Shown here piece after piece: positions 7,675 to 15,776 of a stretch of 64,000 nucleotides of DNA; positions within the stretch are counted from its first letter, which is position 1, and every line of letters starts with the position of its first letter. This stretch comes from Streptomyces sp. NBC_01264 (GTDB lineage: Bacteria; Actinomycetota; Actinomycetes; Streptomycetales; Streptomycetaceae), in the NCBI RefSeq assembly GCF_026340675.1, contig NZ_JAPEOX010000001.1, positions 4,278,001-4,342,000 of the forward strand, in the 5' to 3' direction. Under the pieces are notes generated by a model. It did not search any database. It had not been told where the DNA came from and saw only the letters and a program-made list of their open reading frames with translations. The translations under genes and the position numbers were made by a program.

Positions 7675-9036
7675 GTGAACGCATCCACATCCGCATCCAC
7701 CCCCACCTCCGCCTCCGTATCCACCTCCGACGGAGCCCTGCCCGTCGTCGTCATCGGGGCCGGCCCGATCGGCCTCGCGGCCGCGGCGCGGCTCGTCGAG
7801 CGGGACATCGAGCCGCTCGTCCTGGAGACGGGCCCCGCCGCCGCCTCCGCGGTCCGCGCGTGGGCCCACGTACGCCTCTTCTCCACCTGGGGCGAGGTCA
7901 TCGACCCGGCCGCCGAGAAGCTCCTCGCCGACACCGGCTGGACCGGACCGGACCCGGCCGCCTACCCCTCCGGCGGCGACTGGGCCGAGCTCTACCTCCA
8001 GCCGCTGGCCGACGCCCTCGGCGAGCGCGTCCGCTACGGCGCGACCGTCACCGGCGTATCGCGCGCCGGCCGGGACCGCACCGTCGACGCCGACCGCGAG
8101 GCGCAGCCCTTCGTCGTCCACCACACCACGGCCGACGGCTCCGAGGCCCGCGTCCTGGCCCGCGCCGTCATCGACGCCTCCGGGACCTGGTCCGGCCCCG
8201 GTCCGGCGGGCGGCAGCGGCCTGCCCGCCCTCGGCGAGCGCGCCGCGGGCGACCGCGTCTCGTACCGGGTCCCGGACCTCGGCGACCCGGCCGTCCGGGC
8301 CCGTTACGCCGGCAAGCGGACCGCCGTGATCGGCTCGGGGGCCTCCGCCTTCACCGCGCTCGCCGGCCTGGCCGCCCTCGCGAAGGAGCAGCCCGGTACC
8401 CACACCGTCTGGGTCCTGCGGCGAGGCCTCTCCGGTGCCACCTTCGGCGGCGGCGCAGCCGACGAGCTCCCCGCCCGCGGCGCCCTCGGGCTCGCCGCGA
8501 AGGCCTCCGTCGACGACGGCCACGCCGACGCGGTCACGGGTTTCCGCACCGAAGCCTTCGCGCGGGACCGCGACGGGCGCCTGGTCCTCGTGGGCGAGGA
8601 CGGCCGCCGCCTCGACGCGCTCGACGAGGTCATCGTCCTGACCGGCTTCCGCCCCGACCTCGCCTTCCTCGGCGAACTGCGCCTCGGCCTCGACGAACGC
8701 CTCCAGGCACCCCTCGCGCTCGCCCCGCTGATCGACCCCAATCAGCATTCCTGCGGCACCGTCTACCCCCACGGCGCCGCCGAGCTCTCCCACCCGGAGA
8801 AGGACGTCTACCTCGTCGGCATGAAGTCCTACGGGCGCGCCCCCACCTTCCTGGCCCTGACCGGCTACGAGCAGGTCCGCTCCGTCACCGCCGCCCTCGC
8901 GGGCGACCACGAGGCCGCCGGCCGTGTCGAGTTGACCCTCCCGGAAACCGGGGTCTGCGGCGGAGCCGGACTCTTCGACGAACCCACGGCAGCTGAGGAA
9001 TGTGTGAGTCAGGGCTTGGGGGCCCGCGGGAAGTAG
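7675..9036 (+). CDS. FAD-dependent oxidoreductase of the arsenical cluster
   Basis: 453 residues from the GTG at 7675 (GGGGAG 6 bases upstream). The frame is open much further upstream but crosses the opposite gene. After a Ser/Thr-rich N-terminus there is an FAD-binding VVVIGAGPIGLAAAARLVERD (about residues 23-43) and a second dinucleotide site TAVIGSGASAFTALAGLA (about 217-234). DEVIVLTGFRPDL near the end is typical of NAD(P)-linked flavoprotein monooxygenase or disulfide-reductase-like folds. Similar flavoproteins accompany ars operons in actinobacteria. Methylarsenite oxidation is one possibility, but nothing in the sequence proves the substrate. Confidence 0.75.
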   Translation: MNASTSASTPTSASVSTSDGALPVVVIGAGPIGLAAAARLVERDIEPLVLETGPAAASAVRAWAHVRLFSTWGEVIDPAAEKLLADTGWTGPDPAAYPSGGDWAELYLQPLADALGERVRYGATVTGVSRAGRDRTVDADREAQPFVVHHTTADGSEARVLARAVIDASGTWSGPGPAGGSGLPALGERAAGDRVSYRVPDLGDPAVRARYAGKRTAVIGSGASAFTALAGLAALAKEQPGTHTVWVLRRGLSGATFGGGAADELPARGALGLAAKASVDDGHADAVTGFRTEAFARDRDGRLVLVGEDGRRLDALDEVIVLTGFRPDLAFLGELRLGLDERLQAPLALAPLIDPNQHSCGTVYPHGAAELSHPEKDVYLVGMKSYGRAPTFLALTGYEQVRSVTAALAGDHEAAGRVELTLPETGVCGGAGLFDEPTAAEECVSQGLGARGK

Positions 9037-9233
9037 TCGGGTGTTGCCGAGACCGCTGCGGTCGCCGCCTGGACTCGTCACCCTGGTCAACGCGGCTCGC
9101 GGCCGCTCCGCGAGCACCACAGGCAGCGCCTCAGGTCCGCATCACCCCGGCTACGACTCCACGGCTGAGCACCCGCTTCCTGATCGGCTGACCCGATCCG
9201 TGGGAGCGGATGCGGCTGCGGGACCCTGACGGC

Positions 9234-9935
9234 ATGAACGCGGAAGAGATTGCTGTCCTCATCGCCCGAGCCGGTCACCGGGACCCCGACCTCCGTGCCG
9301 AGGTGGCAAGCGAGCTGGCGGCCGGGGCCCTGTCGGGGCGGGCGGACGATCCACTCCTGCCGGCCCTGATCCGCCTGACCTCCGCCCCCGAGGCTCAGGT
9401 GCGCGAGCAGGCCACCTTCGCGCTGGGGCAGCTGGCCGAGGTGGACGATCGGGACATCAGGGCGGCCCTGTGGCTGCGGGTCGGCGACGAGGACCCGGAG
9501 ACGCGCGAGGAGGCCGTACGCGGTCTGGCCGTGCGCCGGGATCCGGGTGCGGTGCCGCTGCTCGCGGCACTGCTCGAGGAACCGACGGCGTACGTCCAGA
9601 CGTTCAACGCGGCGGCGGTGCTCGGCGATCCGGGGCTGCTGCCCTCGCTGCGGAAATACGAACCGGCGGATCCCGGCGTCGGCGAGGCGCTCGCGGCCTG
9701 CGACCCGGCAGTCCGGGAACGCCGCGATGCCGCCGCGTGGGCGCTGCTGGACGCGGTCTACGCCCTGCTGCCCTCGGTGGACGCAGCTCTCTCGACGTCC
9801 CGGTTCGAACCGGATCCGACCCTGACCCTGGTCACCGCCCAGGGGCGTGCGGTGACGTGGAACGCTCGTACGCTGCTCGTCCGCGCCGACTGGGACCCTC
9901 GCCGGGCGGCCGTGCTGGTCGCAGAGGCTCTGTGA
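9234..9935 (+). CDS. HEAT-repeat protein
   Basis: 233 residues from ATG 9234; an upstream in-frame ATG at 9210 is possible. At least four helical repeats are visible, such as PEAQVREQATFALGQLAE, EDPETREEAVRGLAVRRD and PTAYVQTFNAAAVLGDPGL. These are PBS-lyase/EZ-type HEAT units. The last ~80 residues lose the repeat pattern. Such proteins act as binding scaffolds or, rarely, as lyases; no partner is encoded next to it. It is the last intact gene before the tRNA insertion site. Confidence 0.75.
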   Translation: MNAEEIAVLIARAGHRDPDLRAEVASELAAGALSGRADDPLLPALIRLTSAPEAQVREQATFALGQLAEVDDRDIRAALWLRVGDEDPETREEAVRGLAVRRDPGAVPLLAALLEEPTAYVQTFNAAAVLGDPGLLPSLRKYEPADPGVGEALAACDPAVRERRDAAAWALLDAVYALLPSVDAALSTSRFEPDPTLTLVTAQGRAVTWNARTLLVRADWDPRRAAVLVAEAL

Positions 9936-9936
9936 G

Positions 9937-10149
9937 CGGATCTCTCCCGGAAAGCCCCGTGCCCCCGCAGCGGGGTCGACGTACCGGTGTGCGCGCTGAC
10001 GACGCCGTACGGCGTGTAGCCGTAGGTGCCGGTGATCGCGCCCGCGGTGTCGGTCAGCGCGCGCGTGGAGCCGAGCTGGTCGTGGAAGTACCACTGGGTA
10101 CCGGTCGCGTTGATCTGGGAGACCGGGGTACCACCGGGGTCTTCTGGTG
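9937..10149 (-). pseudogene. RHS-repeat (YD-repeat) core fragment
   Basis: On the minus strand the frame beginning at 10132 reads GTPVSQINATG, WYFHDQLGSTRALTDTAG and TGTYGYTPYGVVSAHTG. This is the canonical end of an RHS core (HDxLGS-R-LTD and YxPYG). Nothing recognisable flanks it on either side, so it is a relic of about 70 codons of a large RHS toxin or wall protein. The rest of 9936-10383 holds no other gene; the bases before the tRNA are presumably its promoter region. Confidence 0.75.
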
Positions 10150-10383
10150 CGGGGCTCGCGTAGTGGGCCGATGGTCACCAGGCGTCGAGCCGGACCGCGT
10201 CGACCCCACCTCCGCCGACGCCGAGACCGCGGAAGGCCTCACCCGATCCCCCAAGAACTGAGCCGCAGAGCCCCGTCCTGATCCGCTACCCTGTCCCTGG
10301 GCTGCCCTTGTGGCAGCCCAGGACCTCGCCGAGGCGAGCCGGACTCTCACACAGAGTGTTCAGCCACGTTTCACGCAAGGCCC

Positions 10384-10456
10384 GCCTTCGTAGCTCAGGG
10401 GATAGAGCACCGCTCTCCTAAAGCGGGTGTCGCAGGTTCGAATCCTGCCGAGGGCA
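10384..10456 (+). tRNA. tRNA-Arg (anticodon CCT)
   Basis: 73-nt cloverleaf. Acceptor GCCTTCG pairs with CGAGGGC (one G-U). The anticodon arm CCGCT/AGCGG encloses a 7-nt loop with CCT at positions 34-36, and the T arm is GCAGG-TTCGAAT-CCTGC. No CCA is encoded. The 3' half is the attachment site used by three tandem elements downstream. Confidence 0.93.
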
Positions 10457-10459
10457 CAA
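10415..10459 (+). repeat. attL core inside the tRNA-Arg 3' half (copy 1)
   Basis: This 45-bp segment starts at CTCCTAAAGCGGG, within the anticodon loop, and ends just past the tRNA. It is identical to 39979-40023 and 51158-51202 and nearly identical to 26028-26065. Crossover by the integrases regenerates a whole tRNA only here. Confidence 0.9.
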
Positions 10460-10501
10460 CCTGCAAGGCGCTGACCTGGGATTTCTTCCCAGCGAGGCGC
10501 A

Positions 10502-12163
10502 CTATTCGGCCCCGGACTCCCCGTCCGGGGCCGTTTGCGTGAGCGGTGCGTGAGCGGACGTGCCATCGGGCTCCGGGATTCCCACCGACGGAGCGGCATG
10601 ATCCGGCACGGTCTCCGGTTCATTTTCGGAACACCCGACCGCCTTCGCGGGGGCTTCCTGACCGGCTGTCCGGGCGCGCGGTACGAGCCTGGCCGCGGCC
10701 TCGGCGATCGCGAGGTCGGCCTCGGGGAGCAGGCTCGTGTAGGTGTCCGCTGTGATGGTGATCGAGGAGTGGCCGAGCATCTCCTGGATGTCCTTCAAGT
10801 CGGCCCCCGCCGCATGGGCCAGCGTCGCCGCGCCGTGGCGCAGATCGTGGAGGCGGACCGGCGGGAGCCCGATCTCCTCGTACAGCTCGATGAAGCGACG
10901 CGTGACGTTCGCGGGGTGGAGCAGCTCCCCGTTCTCGCGGGTGAAGACCCGGCCCGTCTCCACCCAGGCACTCTTCCACTGGGCGCGGGCCACGTCCTGC
11001 TGGGCCCGGTGGCGCCGCAGGGCGTGGACGGTGTCGGAGTCGAGCGCGATGGTGCGGGCGCCGGCGTCGGTCTTCGGGTCGTCCTCGTAGACCTCCCAAC
11101 CGTTGACGACGAGTTGCTTGGCGACCGTGATGAGGCCTGCGTCCAGGTGGGTGTCGGTCCATCGCTGGCCGCAGGCCTCCCCGCGCCGCAGCCCCCGGAA
11201 GGCGATCAGGTGGAACAGCGCGTACAGACGGTCCTCGGCGATGTGGTCGAGGAAGAGGCCGGTGTGTTCCGGCGTCCAGACCATGACCGGCGAAGGCTTC
11301 TCGCCGGTCCGCTTCCAGTGCAGGATGCGTTCGTCGGTCCAGACGAGCGCCTTCGGCCGCTTGCCCGCCTCCAGGTCGACATGCGCGGCTGGGTTGAAGG
11401 TGATGAGCTGCTGGGCGATCGCGGCGTTCAGCGCGGCCCGCAGCGTCGAGCGGACGCGCTGGCGCGTGGACGGTCCCACAATGCGCCGGTAGGGGTCCAT
11501 CTCATCGATGGCGGCCTTTATCGCCTTGCGTCGGGTGCGGTGGTCTCGCCCCTTCCAGGGGATCAGGGCGAGGTCTTCGACCGCCTTCCGGCGCGCGGAG
11601 TTCCCTTCGGCGATTTCGACGTTCGCCTCGGCGATCGCGTCGAACATCTCCGTCAGGTGGATGACCCGGAGCCGGTCCAACCGCAGGTGCCCGATGCGCG
11701 GCCTGAGGTGCACACGAATGTTGCTCTCGTCGCGGCTGATGGCGCTCGGCCGCCCCTTCTTCCCGGAGAGCCACATGTCCAGCCACTCGCCGACCGTCAG
11801 CCGACTGGTCAGGTCCAGCCCATGGCTCAGGCGCCGCCGAGTTGCCTCGATCTCGGGGAGCGGAGCCTTCTCGTCGGCGACCAGCTCCAGCAGGTCCGCT
11901 AGCCGGGCCAGGTTCTCGGTGTCGTCGATCTCGGCCAGGCCCAGGAGGGCGCGTATGTGGTCGAGGTCGGTTTGGGCGGCCTTGAGGGTCTCGTAGCCGG
12001 CGCGGCTGAAGGAGCGGCGGGCGCCGTCCTCGCGGGGCGGGAGCTCCTGGCGGATGGAGTAGGAGCCGTGCTTGCGGCTGCTGAGCTTGGGGCAGGCCTT
12101 GCCGAGCGGCTTGCCGGTATTCGCATCGCGGCAGTAGCAGCGGCGGTGGGTGGAGCCCTTCAA
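10502..12163 (-). CDS. int: Tyrosine integrase of element I
   Basis: 553 residues from a TTG at 12163 that overlaps the upstream regulator's stop by 4 bp (TTGA). The N-terminus has a cysteine-rich CYCRDANTGKPLGKACPKL patch and an AP2-like arm-binding region. A SAM-like core domain (about 140-340) precedes the catalytic domain with IAFRGLRRGEACG (Arg), HDLRHGAATLAHAAG (His-x-x-Arg), ALGHSSITITADTY (His and Tyr nucleophile). It reads toward the tRNA, with its stop about 45 bp from the attachment core, as in AICEs and IMEs. A longer reading frame upstream is only the antisense shadow of the regulator. Confidence 0.92.
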   Translation of the reverse strand: MKGSTHRRCYCRDANTGKPLGKACPKLSSRKHGSYSIRQELPPREDGARRSFSRAGYETLKAAQTDLDHIRALLGLAEIDDTENLARLADLLELVADEKAPLPEIEATRRRLSHGLDLTSRLTVGEWLDMWLSGKKGRPSAISRDESNIRVHLRPRIGHLRLDRLRVIHLTEMFDAIAEANVEIAEGNSARRKAVEDLALIPWKGRDHRTRRKAIKAAIDEMDPYRRIVGPSTRQRVRSTLRAALNAAIAQQLITFNPAAHVDLEAGKRPKALVWTDERILHWKRTGEKPSPVMVWTPEHTGLFLDHIAEDRLYALFHLIAFRGLRRGEACGQRWTDTHLDAGLITVAKQLVVNGWEVYEDDPKTDAGARTIALDSDTVHALRRHRAQQDVARAQWKSAWVETGRVFTRENGELLHPANVTRRFIELYEEIGLPPVRLHDLRHGAATLAHAAGADLKDIQEMLGHSSITITADTYTSLLPEADLAIAEAAARLVPRARTAGQEAPAKAVGCSENEPETVPDHAAPSVGIPEPDGTSAHAPLTQTAPDGESGAE

Positions 12164-12831
12164 TCGGTGTCTCTTTCGTAGCCTTCGGGTGGGTCGACGT
12201 CGACGAGTTCGTCCGGCAGGTCGGGGAGCGGATCGCCGTCCGCGTAGATGTCGCTGCGCACTTGGTAGAGCTCGGCTTTCGCCCGCTCGGTTCGTTCGGC
12301 GAGGTCGGCTTGGGTGCGCAGGGCCTTCGCCTGTTCGATGCCATCGGCCGTGCTCTCGGCCGCCCTTCGCTGGCGCTCTTCGCTGTGCACGGCGAAGAAG
12401 GCCCTCTCCACCGCAGTGCGGTGGGCGACATGGTGGCGAAGCATGCGGTGGTCGGCCCGGAAGTCCTCGTTGAGGCCGGCGAACCAGCTCATGGCCTGTG
12501 CGGTGTCGACCGGATACGTGAGCGGGAGCTGCTGGACCTCCTCCACGTACCCGACCGGGTAGATCAGGCGGATCGGGTGGGTGTACAGGGCTTCGGCCAG
12601 CACCATCACCTCGACCAGTGGCAGGACCGCGCGTCGGCCCGACTCCATGTTGGCGATGACGTTGCGGGGGATCGGGAAGCCGATCGCCTCGCACCGGTCG
12701 GCCAGGTCCTGGGCACTCCACTTCAGCTCCTTCCTCCGGCGGCGGACTTCGCGGGCCACGTCGGCCATGACCCGGTCCGCCCATTCGGGGACGTCGTCCT
12801 CATCTCCATCATCGAAACGATTTTGTGTCAT
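12160..12831 (-). CDS. XRE-type helix-turn-helix regulator coupled to the integrase
   Basis: 223 residues. The HTH spans about 25-85: VAREVRRRRKELKWSAQDLADRCEAIGFPIPRNVIANMESGRRA. The C-terminal half is charged and helical (AERTERAKAELYQVRSDIY), probably coiled coil. The end overlaps the integrase start by 4 bp, so integrase translation depends on this gene. The start codon lies within a TGTGTC/GACACA inverted repeat, suggesting autorepression and control of the divergent Xis-like gene. Confidence 0.82.
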   Translation of the reverse strand: MTQNRFDDGDEDDVPEWADRVMADVAREVRRRRKELKWSAQDLADRCEAIGFPIPRNVIANMESGRRAVLPLVEVMVLAEALYTHPIRLIYPVGYVEEVQQLPLTYPVDTAQAMSWFAGLNEDFRADHRMLRHHVAHRTAVERAFFAVHSEERQRRAAESTADGIEQAKALRTQADLAERTERAKAELYQVRSDIYADGDPLPDLPDELVDVDPPEGYERDTD

Positions 12832-12840
12832 GGGGACACA
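12824..12840. promoter_or_regulatory. Inverted repeat over the XRE start codon (candidate operator)
   Basis: TGTGTC (12824-12829) and GACACA (12835-12840) are perfect arms around 5 nt. The XRE initiator ATG (12831-12829) falls inside. The flanks are T-rich, unlike the surrounding DNA, as expected of a promoter shared with the divergent gene at 12926. Confidence 0.5.
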
Positions 12841-12925
12841 TTTTCTTCTTCATGCTTAGTAATCAAGGCCCGGAGACGAATGCGAGGACGTGTTCGCCGT
12901 GGGCTGTGAGGACAGGAGCGCCCAC

Positions 12926-13156
12926 ATGCGTGATGACGAGACGGCCGGCCAGCCGAAGGGAATGAGCCGGGAGCAGCTGCTCGCCCTTCCGGTGGCCATT
13001 GACCTGGACACGGGCAACCGCGCCCTGGGGCTCGGGCGGAGCAAGGGGTACGAGATGGCGAAGCGCGGCCAGTACCCGTGCAAGGTCCTGCGGTTCGGCA
13101 ACGCCTACCGGGTGGTGACCGCCGACCTGTTGAACCTGCTGGGACTGGCCGCATGA
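12926..13156 (+). CDS. Small helix-turn-helix protein, excisionase-like
   Basis: 76 residues from ATG 12926 with AGGAG 7 bases upstream. The C-terminal half, GRSKGYEMAKRGQYPCKVLRFGNAYRVVTADLLNLLG, has the MerR/Xis-type winged-helix pattern: a helix with tyrosine, a basic turn, then the strand pair with G-N-x-Y-R-V. It is divergent from the XRE-integrase operon. As the only such protein in element I, it is the best recombination-directionality candidate. It could instead regulate the following replication/mobilization genes. Confidence 0.65.
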   Translation: MRDDETAGQPKGMSREQLLALPVAIDLDTGNRALGLGRSKGYEMAKRGQYPCKVLRFGNAYRVVTADLLNLLGLAA

Positions 13157-13402
13157 CAGCGCGGCACCGCGCCGTCGGATTCTGCGCGGAGCTGACACGG
13201 AATCGCTGGACTGTGGCAGGGGTCGTACGTACTGTTCGTGTTCCCCCGAGCCAGGTAACTACCTCCGAGCGAGGGCGGATTGCCCTCCGCGCATCGCGCC
13301 CGGCGGGCCCCGATACACCCCACACCCCCAGCCGCGAAGCGCGGACCACCCGGTACCCGGGCGCTGCTGCATGCCCATGGCCACCGAAGAAGGAGCTGCC
13401 CC

Positions 13403-14686
13403 TTGGACCTGACCCCCATGTCGACCGATGCCGAGCCGACCCCCACCGCCTGGCCTGTGACAGCGATACCCGGTCAGCCGGGCGTCCACCTGCAAGATCC
13501 CGCACAGGGAGCGGAGGAAGAGCCGCCTTCCGCCCCTCAGCCCCCGAACCAGACTGGTCTCGCAGCTCCCCAGCCCATCGGCCCCGAAAGCCTGGGCGAG
13601 CAGGTCCTCGGTGATCTACGTGCCGAGATCGAGCGGTACGTCATCCTTCCGAGCGCCGAGGCGCTGACAGCCGTGGCCCTGTGGGTGGCGGCGACGCATC
13701 TGCAGACGGCGTGGCAGCACGCGCCCCGACTGGCCGTGGTCGGTCCGGCGAAGCGGTGCGGCAAGTCACGGCTGCTGGACGTGATCACCGAGACCGTTCA
13801 CGATCCGCTGGTCACGGTGAACGCCTCTGCGGCCGCGATCTTCCGGTCGATCACCGCGACGCCACCCACCCTCTTGGTCGACGAGGCCGACACCCTGTTC
13901 GGGTCCGCGAAGGTCGCGGAGAAGAACGAGGAGATGCGGGGGCTCCTCAACGCGGGCGCCCAGCGCGGTCGGCCCACCCTGCGGGTCTCCGGGCCCAACC
14001 ACGAGGTGACGAAGTTCCCCACCTTCGCCATGGCGGCCCTCGCCGGCATCGGCGACCTGCCCGACACGATCATGGACCGGTCGGTGGTGATCCGGATGCG
14101 CCGCCGCAGGCCTGGCGAGAGCGTGGCGGCATTCCGCAGCGCACGCGACATCCCCGGGCTGAACGCCGTGCGCGACCGGCTCGCTGCCTGGCTGACCCCG
14201 CTCCACTCCGAGGCGACGGGGCTGCAACCCTCCATGCCGGTCGAGGACCGGGCCGCCGATACCTGGGAGCCACTGGTCGCCGTCGCCGACCTCGCGGGCG
14301 GCCCGTGGCCCGACCTCGCACGCACCGCCTGCCGGGCGATGACCAAGCACGAGGCGGACCAGGACCAGGACAACAGCGGCCTGGGAATCCGCCTCCTCGC
14401 CGATATCCGCCACGCCTTCGAAGCCGAGGGCAATCCGCCGGTGATCCGCACCAGCCGCCTGCTCGACATCCTGAACAAGGACGACGAGACGCCCTGGCCG
14501 GAGTACACCGCCAACGGCCTCACACCGCGCGGCCTGCAGATCCTGCTGAAGGACTACGGCATCAGCTCGGCCAACCGCCGCTTCCACGGCGACGTCCAGG
14601 CCAAGGGCTTCACCCGCCAGCAGTTCACCGACGCCTGGGCACGCTACTGCCCCGCGACCCAGCCGGAACCCGCCACCCGCGCCTGA
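13403..14686 (+). CDS. DUF3631 P-loop ATPase
   Basis: 427 residues from TTG 13403, placed because AAGGAG lies 8 bases upstream; ATG 13418 is the alternative. Walker A is GPAKRCGKSRLL (about residue 114) and Walker B is TLLVDEADTLF (about 156-166). Then come a sensor-like region PTLRVSGPNHEVTKFPTFAM and an arginine-rich SVVIRMRRRRPGE. The C-terminal DUF3631 region contains TSRLLDILN and GLTPRGLQILLKDYGI, a winged-helix-like end. Such ATPases are common in actinobacterial mobile elements and are presumed helicase- or primase-associated. It is the likeliest replication-type gene here, as element I has no RepSA or Prim-Pol. Confidence 0.78.
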   Translation: MDLTPMSTDAEPTPTAWPVTAIPGQPGVHLQDPAQGAEEEPPSAPQPPNQTGLAAPQPIGPESLGEQVLGDLRAEIERYVILPSAEALTAVALWVAATHLQTAWQHAPRLAVVGPAKRCGKSRLLDVITETVHDPLVTVNASAAAIFRSITATPPTLLVDEADTLFGSAKVAEKNEEMRGLLNAGAQRGRPTLRVSGPNHEVTKFPTFAMAALAGIGDLPDTIMDRSVVIRMRRRRPGESVAAFRSARDIPGLNAVRDRLAAWLTPLHSEATGLQPSMPVEDRAADTWEPLVAVADLAGGPWPDLARTACRAMTKHEADQDQDNSGLGIRLLADIRHAFEAEGNPPVIRTSRLLDILNKDDETPWPEYTANGLTPRGLQILLKDYGISSANRRFHGDVQAKGFTRQQFTDAWARYCPATQPEPATRA

Positions 14687-14693
14687 CCCGCCA

Positions 14694-14826
14694 CCACCCG
14701 TCGCGACCCGTCGCGTCGCAGGTCAGACCGGTTACGAGTCGCAGGCCCGCAACGAGTCGACTCGACATCACCGCCCCACCCGTACCTGCCCTGAACAGGC
14801 ACGCGACGAGTCGCAACGGGTCCCAG
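14694..14826. repeat. Repeat-rich noncoding segment, candidate cis-acting origin (oriT, ParB or replication site)
   Basis: The 218-bp gap after the ATPase gene is packed with variants of CGACCCGTCGCG and ACGAGTCGCAGG. Examples are at 14704-14720, 14734-14744, 14751-14760 and 14803-14822, partly in inverted orientation (CGACCCG on the left, CGGGTC on the right). A CGAGTCGACTCG palindrome lies at 14753-14764. Position upstream of the membrane protein, MobC and relaxase genes suits an origin of transfer or a ParB site. Confidence 0.45.
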
Positions 14827-14904
14827 CCTTCCCAGACGGCGGCCTCACCATGCCCTGCCCGCGAAGGCGCAGGCCGCCGTCCCACCCCCTTGGAGAAAAC
14901 CCGC

Positions 14905-15669
14905 TTGTCCGCACCCGCCACCCCAGCACCCACCACGATCGGGGTCACCGCGATCCGCCTGGGCATCACCCTCCTCGGCGTCACCGCCTTCGCCCTCTCG
15001 TACGCCGCCCTGCGCCAGATGGCAGTCGCCACCCACATCCCCGGACCGCTCACGTACGCCTTCCCCCTCGTGATCGACGGGTTCATCGCCATCGGCATCG
15101 GCGCCCTCCTGCTCCTGCGCACAGCCCCCATGCGGGCCCGCATGTATGTCTGGGCACTGGTCGGCCTGGCCACCGCAACCAGCATCTGGGCCAACGCCCT
15201 TCACGCCGTCCGCCTCAACCAGCAGGTCCGCCACGACGGGCTTCACCTGGACGACGTGACCGTCGGCGCCCTTTCCGCCATCGCGCCCCTCGCCCTGGCC
15301 GGCGCCGTCCACTTCTACTTCGTCACCCGCCATCACCAGGCCCAGCACGATCCCGCCGTCCCCCTGGCGGAACAGGCCGAGGAGCAACCGCCAGTACCGC
15401 CCAGCGACAGCAAGGGGACGGCGCAAAGCCCGCCGGCCACCGAGGCGGATGCCCCGAAGCAGTCCGCCAAGCCCAGAGGTCGCCGCCCTGCCGCCAGCGA
15501 CGAGCAGCTCGTCTCCATCGGACGCACCGTCCCGCGAGGACCCGACGGGCTGATCCCCCGCAAGAGGTTCGAAGCCGCCGTCCGGAAGGAGGGCTACCCC
15601 GTCGGCAAGGACCGGCTGGTCGGGGCGATGGACGTACTCCACGCGGAATCTGCCGACACCACTGCCTGA
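14905..15669 (+). CDS. DUF2637 membrane protein
   Basis: 254 residues from TTG 14905 with GGAG 11 bases upstream; no nearby ATG fits. Four membrane helices fill the first half: roughly residues 12-38, 46-70, 76-100 and 112-132, the last ending in GAVHFYFVTRHH. A cytoplasmic linker rich in Pro/Glu/Gln follows, then a basic helical domain (GLIPRKRFEAAVRKEGYPVGKDRL) that resembles a DNA-binding winged helix. DUF2637 proteins are frequent in actinobacterial plasmids and ICEs beside spread or transfer genes. Coupling DNA to the membrane during transfer is a reasonable inference, not a known function. Confidence 0.72.
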   Translation: MSAPATPAPTTIGVTAIRLGITLLGVTAFALSYAALRQMAVATHIPGPLTYAFPLVIDGFIAIGIGALLLLRTAPMRARMYVWALVGLATATSIWANALHAVRLNQQVRHDGLHLDDVTVGALSAIAPLALAGAVHFYFVTRHHQAQHDPAVPLAEQAEEQPPVPPSDSKGTAQSPPATEADAPKQSAKPRGRRPAASDEQLVSIGRTVPRGPDGLIPRKRFEAAVRKEGYPVGKDRLVGAMDVLHAESADTTA

Positions 15670-15776
15670 CCGGCCGAGCCTCCACTGCCCGCTCCGCACC
15701 AACCAGCACATGGCGGGGCTGTTCTTGGCCGACCTCGCCCTCACCACCACAACCCCGACCGACCCAGGAGATCCCC

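Noticed and set aside
10502..12784. A 760-codon open frame as one long integrase
   Set aside because: The first ~207 codons are antisense-like shadow of the XRE gene on the same strand in another frame; the TTG at 12163 with 4-bp overlap gives a normal 553-residue integrase.
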